64,000 nucleotides of DNA. Origin: Viola odorata. Its lineage: Eukaryota > Streptophyta > Magnoliopsida > Malpighiales > Violaceae. Positions 52,137 through 61,701 of this stretch are shown one piece after another (positions within the stretch are counted from its first letter, which is position 1; every line of letters begins with the position of its first letter). Location: assembly GCA_963691705.1 (NCBI GenBank), contig OY829542.1, positions 23,050,579-23,114,578 of the forward strand, written 5' to 3'. A model generated the notes under the pieces. That model saw nothing but the letters and a program-made list of their open reading frames with translations, was not told where the DNA came from and did not search any database. The translations under genes and the position numbers were made by a program.

Positions 52137-53162
52137 AAGTCACTTTCAGCGTGACCTTCATCAAAAACTACAAACCCTAACTTAAGGAACGAAGAGTGTG
52201 GGTGAGTATTACAACGAGATGGAGATTACGTTGACTAGAGCACAAATAGTAGAGGATATAGAGGCAACTATGGCTAGGTTCTTGAATGGACTAAACCTAG
52301 AGACAGCCAATCGGTTGGAGTTGAAAACCTATAATTCGCTAGAGGAGATGTTGCACTTAACCTCAAAGATCGAAAGGCAAAAGAAGTCACGGAAGGTTAA
52401 TAGTAATTCGGACAAGGTGTCAACTTGGAAGAAGATGAGTTGGGTTAGAGATAAAAGGGCAGTGGTTCCAAACCCGAAAGCCACACACTTTTCAAGTGTA
52501 GATCGAGTAAGCAAGGAGGGAACTTCGAACCCTAATTCTATAAGGACCATGGCAAATGGCATAGTGTGTTTTAAATGCACCGGTCGAGGACATATTGCAT
52601 CTGTTTGTCCTAACAAGCGAGTGTTGGTGATTAGAGAGGAGAGTGTGATGAGCGAAGAGGATTGTAGAGAAAAGGACAAAGCCAAGGAGTCAGAGCATAG
52701 CAATTCGGACGTGGAAGAGGTCGTATGTGATGTTGGCTTGAGTTTTATGGTTAGGCGAAGCTTGAGTGTGCGGCCGAAGGAGATAGTGAGTGATGTTGTT
52801 CAAAGAAATAATTTATTTCACACTCAGTGTCAAATTGGAGGGAAGATTTGTTCAGTTATTATAGATAATGGTAGTTTTACAAATTGCGCAAGCGATTTAC
52901 TTACTTACAAGCTAGGGCTACAGGCGAAACCCTACCAATTACAATGGATGAAGGAAAGTGGTTATAGTTCCAGTCATCATTGGGAATTATGAGGATGAGG
53001 TATGTTGTGACGTTGTGTGTATTTGGGAGAATACAATCCTGTGGATAATTACGCAATTGAAATTCAAGGTGTGGAGAGACAATCGCTATGATTTTGGGAT
53101 TTTTTGAACACACGGGAAGATAGAGCGATTGACGCGTTTGTATACACTACGACATTGAGGAG
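52137..53162 (+). pseudogene. gag: GypsyE gag second half, zinc knuckle and protease start
   Basis: The gag domain continues with QRDLHQKLQTLT, a stop near 52180, and YYNEMEITLTRAQIVEDIEA, ATMARFLNGLNLETAN. The zinc knuckle is canonical CX2CX4HX4C (CFKCTGRGHIASVCP, near 52570-52610). The protease active-site block CSVIIDNGSFTNCASDLL follows near 52850. The open frame ends at 52992; EDEVCCDVV in the next frame is the last recognisable protease block. The function is that of a Gag-protease, now without polymerase. Confidence 0.86.
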
Positions 53163-53300
53163 CGACTATTAGATCATGTTGTGCCGATTGTGTACAAGCT
53201 ATGAATTGAAGGTAGAGGATGTAGCATTTCATTATAATCTGTCCCTAGATGGTTTCATTGAAGAAGATTCAAGGGTGAATCTTTCTAAAGAGGAAGGGGA
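53163..53300 (+). pseudogene. pol: GypsyE pol C-terminal remnant
   Basis: EEDSRVNLSKEEGDD just before the LTR resembles the end of gypsy Pol proteins. It implies a single large internal deletion of roughly the RT-RNase H-integrase region. The call rests on a short segment. Confidence 0.5.
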
Positions 53301-54029
53301 TGATAAGATCCTAGGAACCTCGCAAACCCTAGTGAGGTTAATGGGTGAAGCGCGAGCGTCCAAAGGGTTAGAGCACGCAAGGGAGCACGCCAAGCGAGCC
53401 TTGGAGAGTCAAGTGAGGCTAGTGAGGACTTATAGGGTAGAATTGAAGGTCAACGCATGAGGGTGACGCGTGCTAGGGCTAGCGATGCGCGAGGCGCATG
53501 CGCATAAGGATGCGATGGGGTCAAGGCGAGCCAAGAGGTTGAAGATAAACTCCGATTGGACTTCTGGACAAAATACAAGACCCTTCAATGTGTTAGGAAG
53601 GTTTTGGTAAAATTTCATGTCAATCAGACGAGGGGTTCAAAAGTTGGCCCGAGTAAACTTTCAGTCAAGCACAAGGCACGCGCACAAGGACATAGGCGGA
53701 TTGACTTCGAACCAAAACGCAAACCACTCGAGCATTTGGACTAATTCCAATTGAAATATGATTCTAAGTCTAAGGAGCAGTTCGGGATCAAGTTTGGGCC
53801 AAAACGCACGAGTAGAATGGAAGATAGCCTAAGGAGAGTTCTCGTCGGACAAGGAGACTACAAGTCAAGTGCGACTTGACTAAGTGAGCGATTTCAAGCT
53901 TAGTCAAGATTCGATCAAGGAGAGGAATCTCGTGAGAGTTAGATAGAGTAAATAATTTGTATTTATTTTATTTAATTAATTAAGTTATAAGTAGGAATTC
54001 TAGTCTTAGTAGAATTAGAACTTGTAATT
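53301..54029 (+). repeat. GypsyE 3' LTR, left 729 bp (cut by TatG)
   Basis: It starts TGATAAGATCC and aligns with 37949-38690. It lacks about 11 bp of the AGTTAGAG repeat present in the 5' LTR. TatG entered after TAATT at 54025-54029; the rest of the LTR lies beyond the window. Confidence 0.87.
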
Positions 54030-54617
54030 TGATAACAATCAAGACAATCCCAAGGACATTGCTGTAATTATGACCCCTACCGAGGGTGGAATCCTATAAG
54101 CCTATAGGACATTTAAGCTACCGCTACTAGACCGTGAGGTGTTTTCTGGGATGGTCGACATCAGCGGGGGGGAGGACTCACACGTCTCCGGACGCACGGC
54201 ATCATCCCAGCCCAAGGGACCCATGGAGTTATCGCCCCCGACATCATCATGGGTATCGCCCCCGGCACCATCCTTAGAGGCATCGCCCATGACGTCACCT
54301 CAGGTATCACCCATGATGTCATCCCCAGGTATCGCCCATAACGTCATCCAGAGCGGTATCTCCCCTGGATATCGCCTTTTCCCCAGATATCGCCCCTAGC
54401 GGCCTATAAATACTCTCTCATTTTAAAACATCAAGTAAGCCGAAAAAACTGCCTACCAGACCCTCTGCTATTTTTGAACCACTTACTGACTTAAGCATCA
54501 GAGTGTCTACGCCGGAGTCCCCCCTCCGGCGCTTTGCAGGTGGATCCGACGTCATCTACAGCGCCTCCGACTAACAGTAGGCATCGTCCCGATCGTCTCG
54601 AAGGTCGAATCTTATCA
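54030..54617 (+). repeat. TatG 5' LTR
   Basis: 588 bp, TGATAACA to CTTATCA. U3 has a series of ATCGCCC and GACGTCA motifs, including TGACGTCA at 54290-54297 and TGATGTCA at 54314-54321, in a loosely repeated arrangement. The TATA box (CCTATAAATAC) is near 54403. The hairpin CGCCGGAG/CTCCGGCG is perfect over 8 bp. Confidence 0.94.
54435..54539 (+). other. Intron-like module inside the TatG 5' LTR (105 bp)
   Basis: CAA/GTAAGC, TTACTGACTTAAG, an 8-bp hairpin and TTTGCAG/GT occur in the same order as in the other Tat LTRs. Confidence 0.45.
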
Positions 54618-54620
54618 AAT

Positions 54621-54639
54621 TGGTGCTCTCGTTGAGAGC
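54621..54639 (+). promoter_or_regulatory. TatG primer-binding site forming a perfect hairpin
   Basis: TGGTGCTCTCGTTGAGAGC starts three bases after the LTR. GCTCTC (54625-54630) pairs with GAGAGC (54634-54639) around GTT. TatB and TatF keep the pairing with G-U pairs in RNA. Confidence 0.6.
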
Positions 54640-54697
54640 CTTGGTACATTAAGTGAGCATCCTTAATAGCCAAGCTCTGTTTTACCCAGAGATCAAA

Positions 54698-56097
54698 ATG
54701 ATCATGACTTCTGAATCAGAGCCGACGCGACCCTTATCCTCTAGTCTCCCTTTTTCGATTCGTAGACAGTTATTCCCTTTTGCTACTGCTGATCTTTCTG
54801 TGACAGCGCAAGAAATCAGTTCAGAATCTCCGGATCTGTTGACCAGGTCGGCAGGGGAAGCCCCCTCCTCGCAAACGACCGTTTCGTTATCCCAGATGGC
54901 AGGATCTAGCTTTTCTACTCCTCCTCCAAGGGGATTTGTGTTAAACAGTACAGAACACCCTTTTGCGAGTGAAATAGCGGCCCTTCATTCTCGGTTGGAC
55001 TATTTGACTGAAATGGCTGCCAGAATCACACCTGAGATTTCTGGATCGAGTGTCCCTCCCCGTGTCATGTTCACGCCGTCTATTGTCACCGAGCGGCCCT
55101 TGTCACCGTTGTTACAGGGAAACCTCCAGTTAACTTTACCTACAACAGATCCCCCGATCAATTTTGTGCATCTCACTCAAGGACGAGTAGAACCTTATGT
55201 GCCGCAGGTACCACAAGGTCCCATCCCTCAGGAGGATCGGCACCTCGAGGGGGTCAGGAACCGTTGGGACGGTCGAAGAGAAGGAGCGAATAGAGATTTA
55301 TCTCCTGAGTACAGCGAGAGATCCAGTAGCAGAAGACGTAGAACTCGTTCGCCCAGGAGCCACAGCCGGTCTCCTAGGCGACATCTTACGCCTGAACCGC
55401 GAAACCAGCGGCGTCACGAGGAAATATCTCCCCCGCGTCAGGCGCGTGAAATCCTTGATGACACATCGGGTCATCCATTTAGTTGTCGTATAAGACGCCA
55501 TAAGGTCAGTCGACATGTGAAACTTCCTACTGAGACTTATGACAGCACCATAGATCCCATTTCCCAAGTCAATAAGGTGAAGGATTTCGTTCAATTTCAG
55601 ACTCACAGCGATGCGGCGTTGTGCCAAATATTTGTTATGACATTATCAGGAGTTGCGCGTCTCTGGTTCGAGGGCCTTCCGGGCAGATCTATTAGCTATT
55701 TCGCACAATTGGAATCCAAGTTCCGGAGCAGATTTAGTACAGCAATTCCAATCAGGAAATCCGCCGCCGCGTTATTTGACATACGTCGAATGCCTCAAGA
55801 AACTTTGAAGGAGTTTCTTAGTTGATTTGATCTGGAAATGTCACTAACGCGGGGCGTTACCATTGATTTCGCTATAGAAGCCCTGAAAAGGAACTGCCGT
55901 TATGGTAAATTGAAAGATGCACTGATGGTGGACCCTCCAGCGACTTTAGACACATTAAGACTCAAAGCCCATAATTATGCGAAAATGGAAGAATAGGAAA
56001 ATAGAGATAGAACCTATAACATGCCGCCTGAGACACCTCTGATTCCTAACGCTCCTACAATTACCATTCCCGATGACCGCCTCACCGACGATTATGC
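54698..56097 (+). pseudogene. gag: TatG gag
   Basis: The start is ATG at 54698 or 54704 (MIMTSESEPTRPL), after the leader. The order is a Ser/Pro-rich N-terminus, Arg/Ser-rich RSPRSHSRSPRRHL, the gag domain (ETYDSTIDPISQVNKVKDFV, WFEGLPGRS) and then TRRMPQETLKEFLS-like residues. Stops are at 55823-55825 and about 55994, and a frameshift occurs near 56130 before the zinc knuckle. About 376 codons from the ATG are open, the longest gag N-terminus in the window. Confidence 0.9.
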
Positions 56098-57102
56098 TTG
56101 GCGGAAAGATCATATTCCCAAGCCAGTGGGCGGAAAGGTAACACTTCAAAGGGAAAGCCTGGTGGTTCCCCTAATCAGCGTCAAGGAGATCCTTCTAAAG
56201 GTTGGATGTACGACCCTGATTTCCCTTCCCTTAATATACCAAGGGCGGAGATTTTAGCGATAGTGGAGCAGCGAAACCTTCCCATCCATTACCCTGCGCC
56301 TGTGAAGCCCGGAGTGCTTCTAGGGAGAAGAGAAAATGCTTATTGCAAATTCCACAAAGCCAGGGGGCATTCTACAGAAGTATGCAGAGAATTAAAATCA
56401 GCAATAGAACGTTTGGTGGAAGAAGGTTACTTGGGAGAATTTACAGCCAAAGTAAGAGAAGACGCCAGAAATAATCCCACGAAAAGGATAGCAGACGACC
56501 GACATATACCCCCTCGCATCCCACAGAAGGATAATACTCCCGGAGGGAGAGGTGAAGAAGCTTTCACGGTAGACGACGAGGACTTCCCTATGATTAACAT
56601 CATAGCGGGAGGGACCCCTTATATAGACGAAGCAGAGCCACTGACGACCGCGTTAGGAGAAAAACGCAAGCGAGATGGCATGATAAAGAAAGGTGAAGCA
56701 ATAAACATCCTAGATCGCATGATATTATCCTTCTCAGAAGAGGACAAAAAAGGCGTTGCCTATCCGCATAATGACGCATTGGTGGTTACGCCCATCATTG
56801 CCAGTCACGAAGTCAGAAGAACTCTTATAGATAACAGGAGTGTAGTGAACCTCTTCTCGTTAGAAGCATACAATCTCATGAAACGACCCGACAACGAGTT
56901 AACACCTTGCAAGAAACCCATAATTGGAGTGGACGGGGTTCCAATCCCTGTCACAGGGATAACTACTCTGCCCGTGTACTTCAGAGAAGACACCTCCAAG
57001 CGATCAGAGGATCTGTTATTCCTTGTCGTGGACTTAAACTTGCCCTACAATGTCATACTCGAACGACCTTTTCTCAACCGCTTTGGAGCGGTGATATCTT
57101 AG
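56098..57102 (+). pseudogene. pol: TatG zinc knuckle, protease and linker
   Basis: The frame has CKFHKARGHSTEVC, then NILDRMILSFSEEDKKGV, and the protease block RTLIDNRSVVNLFS, in which the active-site Gly (DNGS in TatB and TatF) is Arg. A Gly-to-Arg change here should abolish the protease. It ends at TAG 57100-57102, replacing a Gln codon (VIS/KHLKMK). Confidence 0.9.
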
Positions 57103-58760
57103 AAGCACCTGAAGATGAAATACCCCTCCTGGGACGGAGTGGTATCGATAAAGGGCAACCAAAAACTGGCAGCGGAATGTTACCTGCTCATGACTCAAAA
57201 GAGTTGCGATAGGTATGTATGTATAACAGCGAACCCATACGAACAGGGTGATGAGAAGCGCGCACAACCTCTGGACAAAATGGTGCCCGTACCGGTGATA
57301 GGCATAGAGGAGGCGAGCTTCCTAGTCAGCGAAAAGCTCAGTCCAGAGGAAAACCTTCAATTGGCCCGGTTATTGAACAAATGTCAAGGAGAGTTCGCAT
57401 GGAAACCCGCAGACATGCCGGGTATATCGCGCAAAGTAGCCGAACATCGTCTCAATGCTGATCCTAGCGTCAGGCCGGTCCAGCAAAAGTGACGCGCATT
57501 TTCTACGGAAAAAGCTTTAGCCGTTGATAAAGAAGTGACGAAACTCCTTGATGCGGGGTTCATCCGCGAAGTTCAATACCCTACGTGGTTAGGCAACCCA
57601 GTTCTCGTTCCTAAGTCCAATGGAGACTGGCACATGTGTATTGACTTTACCGATTTAAATGATGCTTGCCCTAAGGATTGCTACCTGCTTCCCTGAATTG
57701 ACCAACTAGTCGATCAGACTACCGGGTACGCATATTTAAGCTCACTTGACGCTAACTCCGGATACCACCAAATTCCCATGGCCATTGAAGATGAAGAAAA
57801 GACTGCCTTCATCACTCCTAAGGCCACTTACTGTTATACAGCGATGCCATTCGGGCTAAAAAACGCAGGGGCGACGTTCCAACGTATGGCAAACAGAATA
57901 TTCGAAGAGCAGATAGGAAGGAATGTGGAAGCATACGTTGACGATATATTGGTAAAGAGCGCGAACTTTCAGGATCACTTGCAGGATCTGAAGGAAGTCT
58001 TTGATGTGATGAAAAGACACCGCATGAAACTGAACCCCTGAAAATGCATGTTTGTATTTCAAACGGGGAAATTCCTGGGCTACGTAGTCAGCCGAAAAGG
58101 AATCCAGCCTAACCCCTCAAAGATTAAAGCCATACAAGACATGATATCTCCAAGAACCGTTAAGGAGGTATAAAGGCTAACAGGGCGCGTTATCGCCTTA
58201 GGGCGATTTATTTCCAAACAAGGCGAGAAGTGCCTCCCTTTCTTCAAATTCATACGCAAGAAAGCACTGTTCGGGTGGACCCCGGAATGTGAAGAGGCAT
58301 TCATTAGCTTAAAAGATTACCTATCGTCTGACCTACTGCTGACCAGGCCGGAACCGGGTGATAATTTATATCTATACCTTGGCATTGCCGATGAAGTGGT
58401 TAGTGTCGTCCTCGTTCGCGACGATAGCCGCGCGCACCGCCTTGTATATTTTGTAAGTCACGTTCTGAAAGATGCGGAGCTACGATACGCCCAAATTGAG
58501 AAAATAGCGTTTGCACTGATACAAGCCACTCAAAAAATGGGCAGATACTTCCAGTCCTACCCCGTTATCGTGCTTACAGACCAACCTCTAAAGAGAATAT
58601 TTCAAAAGCCTGAGTCCTCAGGAAGAATATTAATCTGGGCCCTCGAACTCGAGCAATACGGGCTGAGGTATTAGTCCCGGCCATCTGTGAAGGCTCAAAT
58701 CCTGGCGGATTTTATAGTGGAATGCACCTTTACAGAAGATTCATTAACAGATGTACCCGA
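57103..58760 (+). pseudogene. pol: TatG reverse transcriptase and RNase H
   Basis: The RT blocks FIREVQYPTW, GYAYLSSLDANSGYHQIPM, PFGLKNAG and AYVDDILVKS (YVDD at 57934-57945) are all preserved. Stops at 57490, 57694, 58039, 58171 and 58672 (first base of each) interrupt the frame. Four fit CGA-to-TGA, CAA-to-TAA or CAG-to-TAG. The ordinary RNase H lies between about 58270 and 58720. Confidence 0.9.
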
Positions 58761-59418
58761 AGAGGAATAGGGCGACGTGGATCTCCCGTTCCTGGAAACT
58801 TATACGGACCTCTGGATCTTTCATGTAGATGGAGCTAAAAACTAAGAATTGGCTGGAGCAGAAATCTTCATAAATGGGTCGCACGATATGCGAATACAAT
58901 ACACCATCCGGATCCTGCAGCCATTATCCAATAATGCGGCGGAATACGAGGCATTACTAGCCGGACTCAGGATAGGGAGAAGCCTTTCTTCCAAAGGTAG
59001 GCACGATACCGGAAGAACAGGAGACCTGCGTCTAAAAATTTGTGGTGACTCTAAACTAGTAATCGACCAGGTCTTGGGGCGCTCTCAGGCTCGGGAGCCC
59101 ATCATGGTCCAGTACCTCGCCAAGGTAATGCGAGAGCTGTTGGAGATAAAGAAAGAAGGCATGCAAGTCAGCTTTGAGCACATTCCCCGAGAGGACAACG
59201 CTGAAACTGACAGTCTCGCCAAGCTGGCAGCAAACCCGGAAGCGTCCATACCCGAAGGGGTGTATTACCGTGAGTTATTTGTACCTTCTTTCATGGAAGA
59301 GCAAGCGTCTCTGTGTGTGGAAGAACTCGAGGATGACTGGCGGGTTCCCGTAATCAAATACTTGAAATACGAAGAACTACCTGTGGATATCGCTGAACAG
59401 AAAAGGGTGCTGAAATAG
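58761..59418 (+). pseudogene. pol: TatG archaeal-type RNase H
   Basis: FHVDGAKN, NNAAEYEALLAGL, CGDSKLVID and the AETDSLAKLA form give the expected D, E, D, D pattern, with the usual ADNLA changed to TDSLA. Stops are at 58768, 58843 (CAA to TAA within KNQELAG) and 59416 (CAG to TAG). Confidence 0.88.
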
Positions 59419-60572
59419 GCAGCTCGTTGTACGTACTATGATGGGGACTTAGTTCGGAGATGTTTTTCTCACCCAACCGCCAAATGTATAACGAAGCAAG
59501 AAGGTCTTCACACCCTACGCGAAATTCACGAAGGGCTGTGCGGTATGCACGTGTCGGGTGGCACCCTGGCTGCACAAGTTTTTAGATCTGGATTCTACTG
59601 GCCCACCATCCGGAGAGATTGCCACAACTATGTACAGACTTGCCCGAAATGTCAGGAGTTCTCTAAAATTCCTCAACGTCCCGCCACCAAAATATCTGAG
59701 ATTATCGCTCATTGCCCTTTTGCTAAATGAGGGATCGATATCATTGGCCCGTTTCCAAAGGCAAGGTCTCAACTGAAATTTGTAATAGTGGCAGTGGACT
59801 ACTTTACGAAATGGGCGGAAGCTGAAGCGGTCGCCAACATCACGGCAAAAAAAACTTGGCGTTTCTTCAAACACCAAGTCATCATGAGGTTTGGCGTACC
59901 CCGTATCCTAGTCAGCGATAACGGAACACAGTTCACCAGCCAATTCTTCAAAGACCAGTGCTCGGAATTCGGGATTGAACAACGATTTTCTTCCGTGGCT
60001 CACCCGCAAACCAATGGACAGGCGGAAGTGACCAACCGGAGCATCCTCAGCGGCATTAAGAAAAACCTGGAGGGGTCTAAAAAGAAGTGGGTTGACGAGC
60101 TGCCATACGTGATGTGGGCATACCGCATGACCGTTAAAACCAGTACTGGAGAAACACCTTTCGCATTGGCCTTCTGGACCGAGGCTATTACGCCGGTAAA
60201 AATCGGTACCATGAGCCTACGAGTGGCTCACTTTCGGGAGGAGCTGAATGAGGAAAGGTTAGGAGCTAACCTTGACGCGTTACCGGAGGTCCGAGAAGAA
60301 ACCCTCCTGAAAATGCAACATTACAACGAAAGATGGCCCGTTATCATAACAGGCGCGTCAAAGAACGGTTGCTAAAGGCAGGCGACCTGGTGCTTAGAGA
60401 CAAGCGAGCAGCTGGTCAACGTGTAGGGAAGCTCAGTCTAAACTGGGATGGGCCGTATCGTGTTACCCGCGTTATCGGAAAAGGAGCCTATCATCTAGAG
60501 ACACTCGATGGTACTCCCTTATCTAACTCTTGGAACATCGCTCGTTTGAAATTATATTATCCTAGAACTTGA
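59419..60572 (+). pseudogene. pol: TatG integrase
   Basis: The HHCC part is complete (REIHEGLCGMH, CPKCQEF), and the core has GIDIIGPFP, VSDNGTQF and GQAEVTNR. One stop at 59728 replaces a Trp codon (FAK/GID). A frameshift near 60330 separates the core from the C-terminal piece (RVKERLLKAGDLVLRDKRA to SWNIARLKLYYPRT), which ends at 60572. Confidence 0.9.
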
Positions 60573-60679
60573 TTTTATCTGCACCTTTGACTGATGCCAA
60601 CCCTAACCTTAGCTAACGCTCGGTGAGAGAGCTTTCTTGGGTGTTTGTGGTTGCTTTTGTGCAGATAAAAAGGGGGGAT
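60573..60679 (+). promoter_or_regulatory. Acceptor-like motif directly after TatG pol
   Basis: Several CTAAC motifs and a T/G-rich tract end in TTTTGTGCAG at about 60664. TatA, TatB and TatF have the same block after pol. It looks like a plus-strand splice acceptor; use is unproven. Confidence 0.4.
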
Positions 60680-61135
60680 CCTGGGAGTGAAAAGTCATAT
60701 CCTTGTGATGGCCGGTCCTGATCAGACGGCTCACTAAGTGAGGGAACGACCCAGCATGCCTTGAACTAGCGTTGGGATTGAAAGATCCCTACCGCCCCCG
60801 GGAGTGAAAAGTCCTATCCTTGTGATGGCCGATCCTGATCAGATGGCTCACTAAGTGAGGGCACTACTCGAAATTCTTGGGAGTGAAAAGTCATTTTCTT
60901 GTATTGACTGTTCTCGTGGAGACGGCCCATCAAGACAAGGCACGCCCCAAGGAAATAGTAACTCCGTGCTAGAAACGAAAAGTCCTACCTTAATGACCGG
61001 ACTAGTGTAGTCGGTTCATCAAGTGAGGGCATGATTCTAGACGCGAGGACAACGCCTGAAGGTGAAAAGTCCTATCCTTGTGACGGCCTGTCCTGATCCG
61101 ATGACTCACTAAGATGAGGCACTTTCTAGGCCGAT
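60680..61135 (+). repeat. Post-pol tandem array of TatG (about five units)
   Basis: Units begin near 60684, 60800, 60883, 60973 and 61060. GTGATGGCCGGTCCTGATCA plus GCTCACTAAGTGAGGG is the best conserved form and gives two small hairpins per unit. Confidence 0.84.
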
Positions 61136-61701
61136 CGTGGAAAGATGGAAACGCAAAGAATCGCGGAATCCCAGCTAGTAGCTAGATGCGTAATCCCTAG
61201 TGAAGTACAGAGCTGATAGAAAAAGTGATTTACGCGGTTTCCGTACTAACGCCCTATGACGGTAGCGGAAAGGCTCCTACGGGTAATTACTGTCTCTTGT
61301 AACCCGTTATGCTACTAATGGTTTACAATTAGAAATGTGCAGAATACTTTTCGAGCGGCTGAAAGATTGACGATCGCATAAGTGGCGATATTATGAGGCT
61401 CGCCGGGAAAACCAACCCGATACTGACCTCAGTGATTTCTGTTGATGAAACACTAGGAGCCTGCTCGAGGAAGTAAACACATTACATTATCAAGGCGACA
61501 ATGGCGCCAAGGGAGTTTCAAAAGGTGAAAACTAAAGGAAAGGAAAGACAGCGATAAGGATATAAACTGTTTAAACATATGAAAATTCCTTTGAAGGGTC
61601 ACAAGTTTTAAGGCCAAAACAATAGCACCGCGGAGGCAAAAAAACAAAAGGCCTGACAATTCCCGATAGCTACGGAAGAGGCGGTGAAGTGTTAGGATGC
61701 G
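61136..61701. other. TatG non-coding stretch after the array
   Basis: No gene is seen. CTACTAATGG and AAATGTGCAG (to about 61341) repeat the branch/acceptor-like pair found in TatA and TatB. Confidence 0.5.

Larger units (their letters stand above)
52132..54029 (+). mobile_element. GypsyE, 3' part, lacking RT, RNase H and integrase
   Basis: After the GTGCC duplication the gag frame resumes and reaches the protease, but RT, RNase H and integrase are missing. A short pol C-terminal remnant is followed by the 3' LTR, which TatG interrupts at 54030. Confidence 0.86.

Noticed and set aside
52198..52992. 264-residue ORF as an independent zinc-finger gene
   Set aside because: It is the second half of GypsyE gag; the first half is at 39610-40235 and TatF lies between them with a GTGCC duplication.
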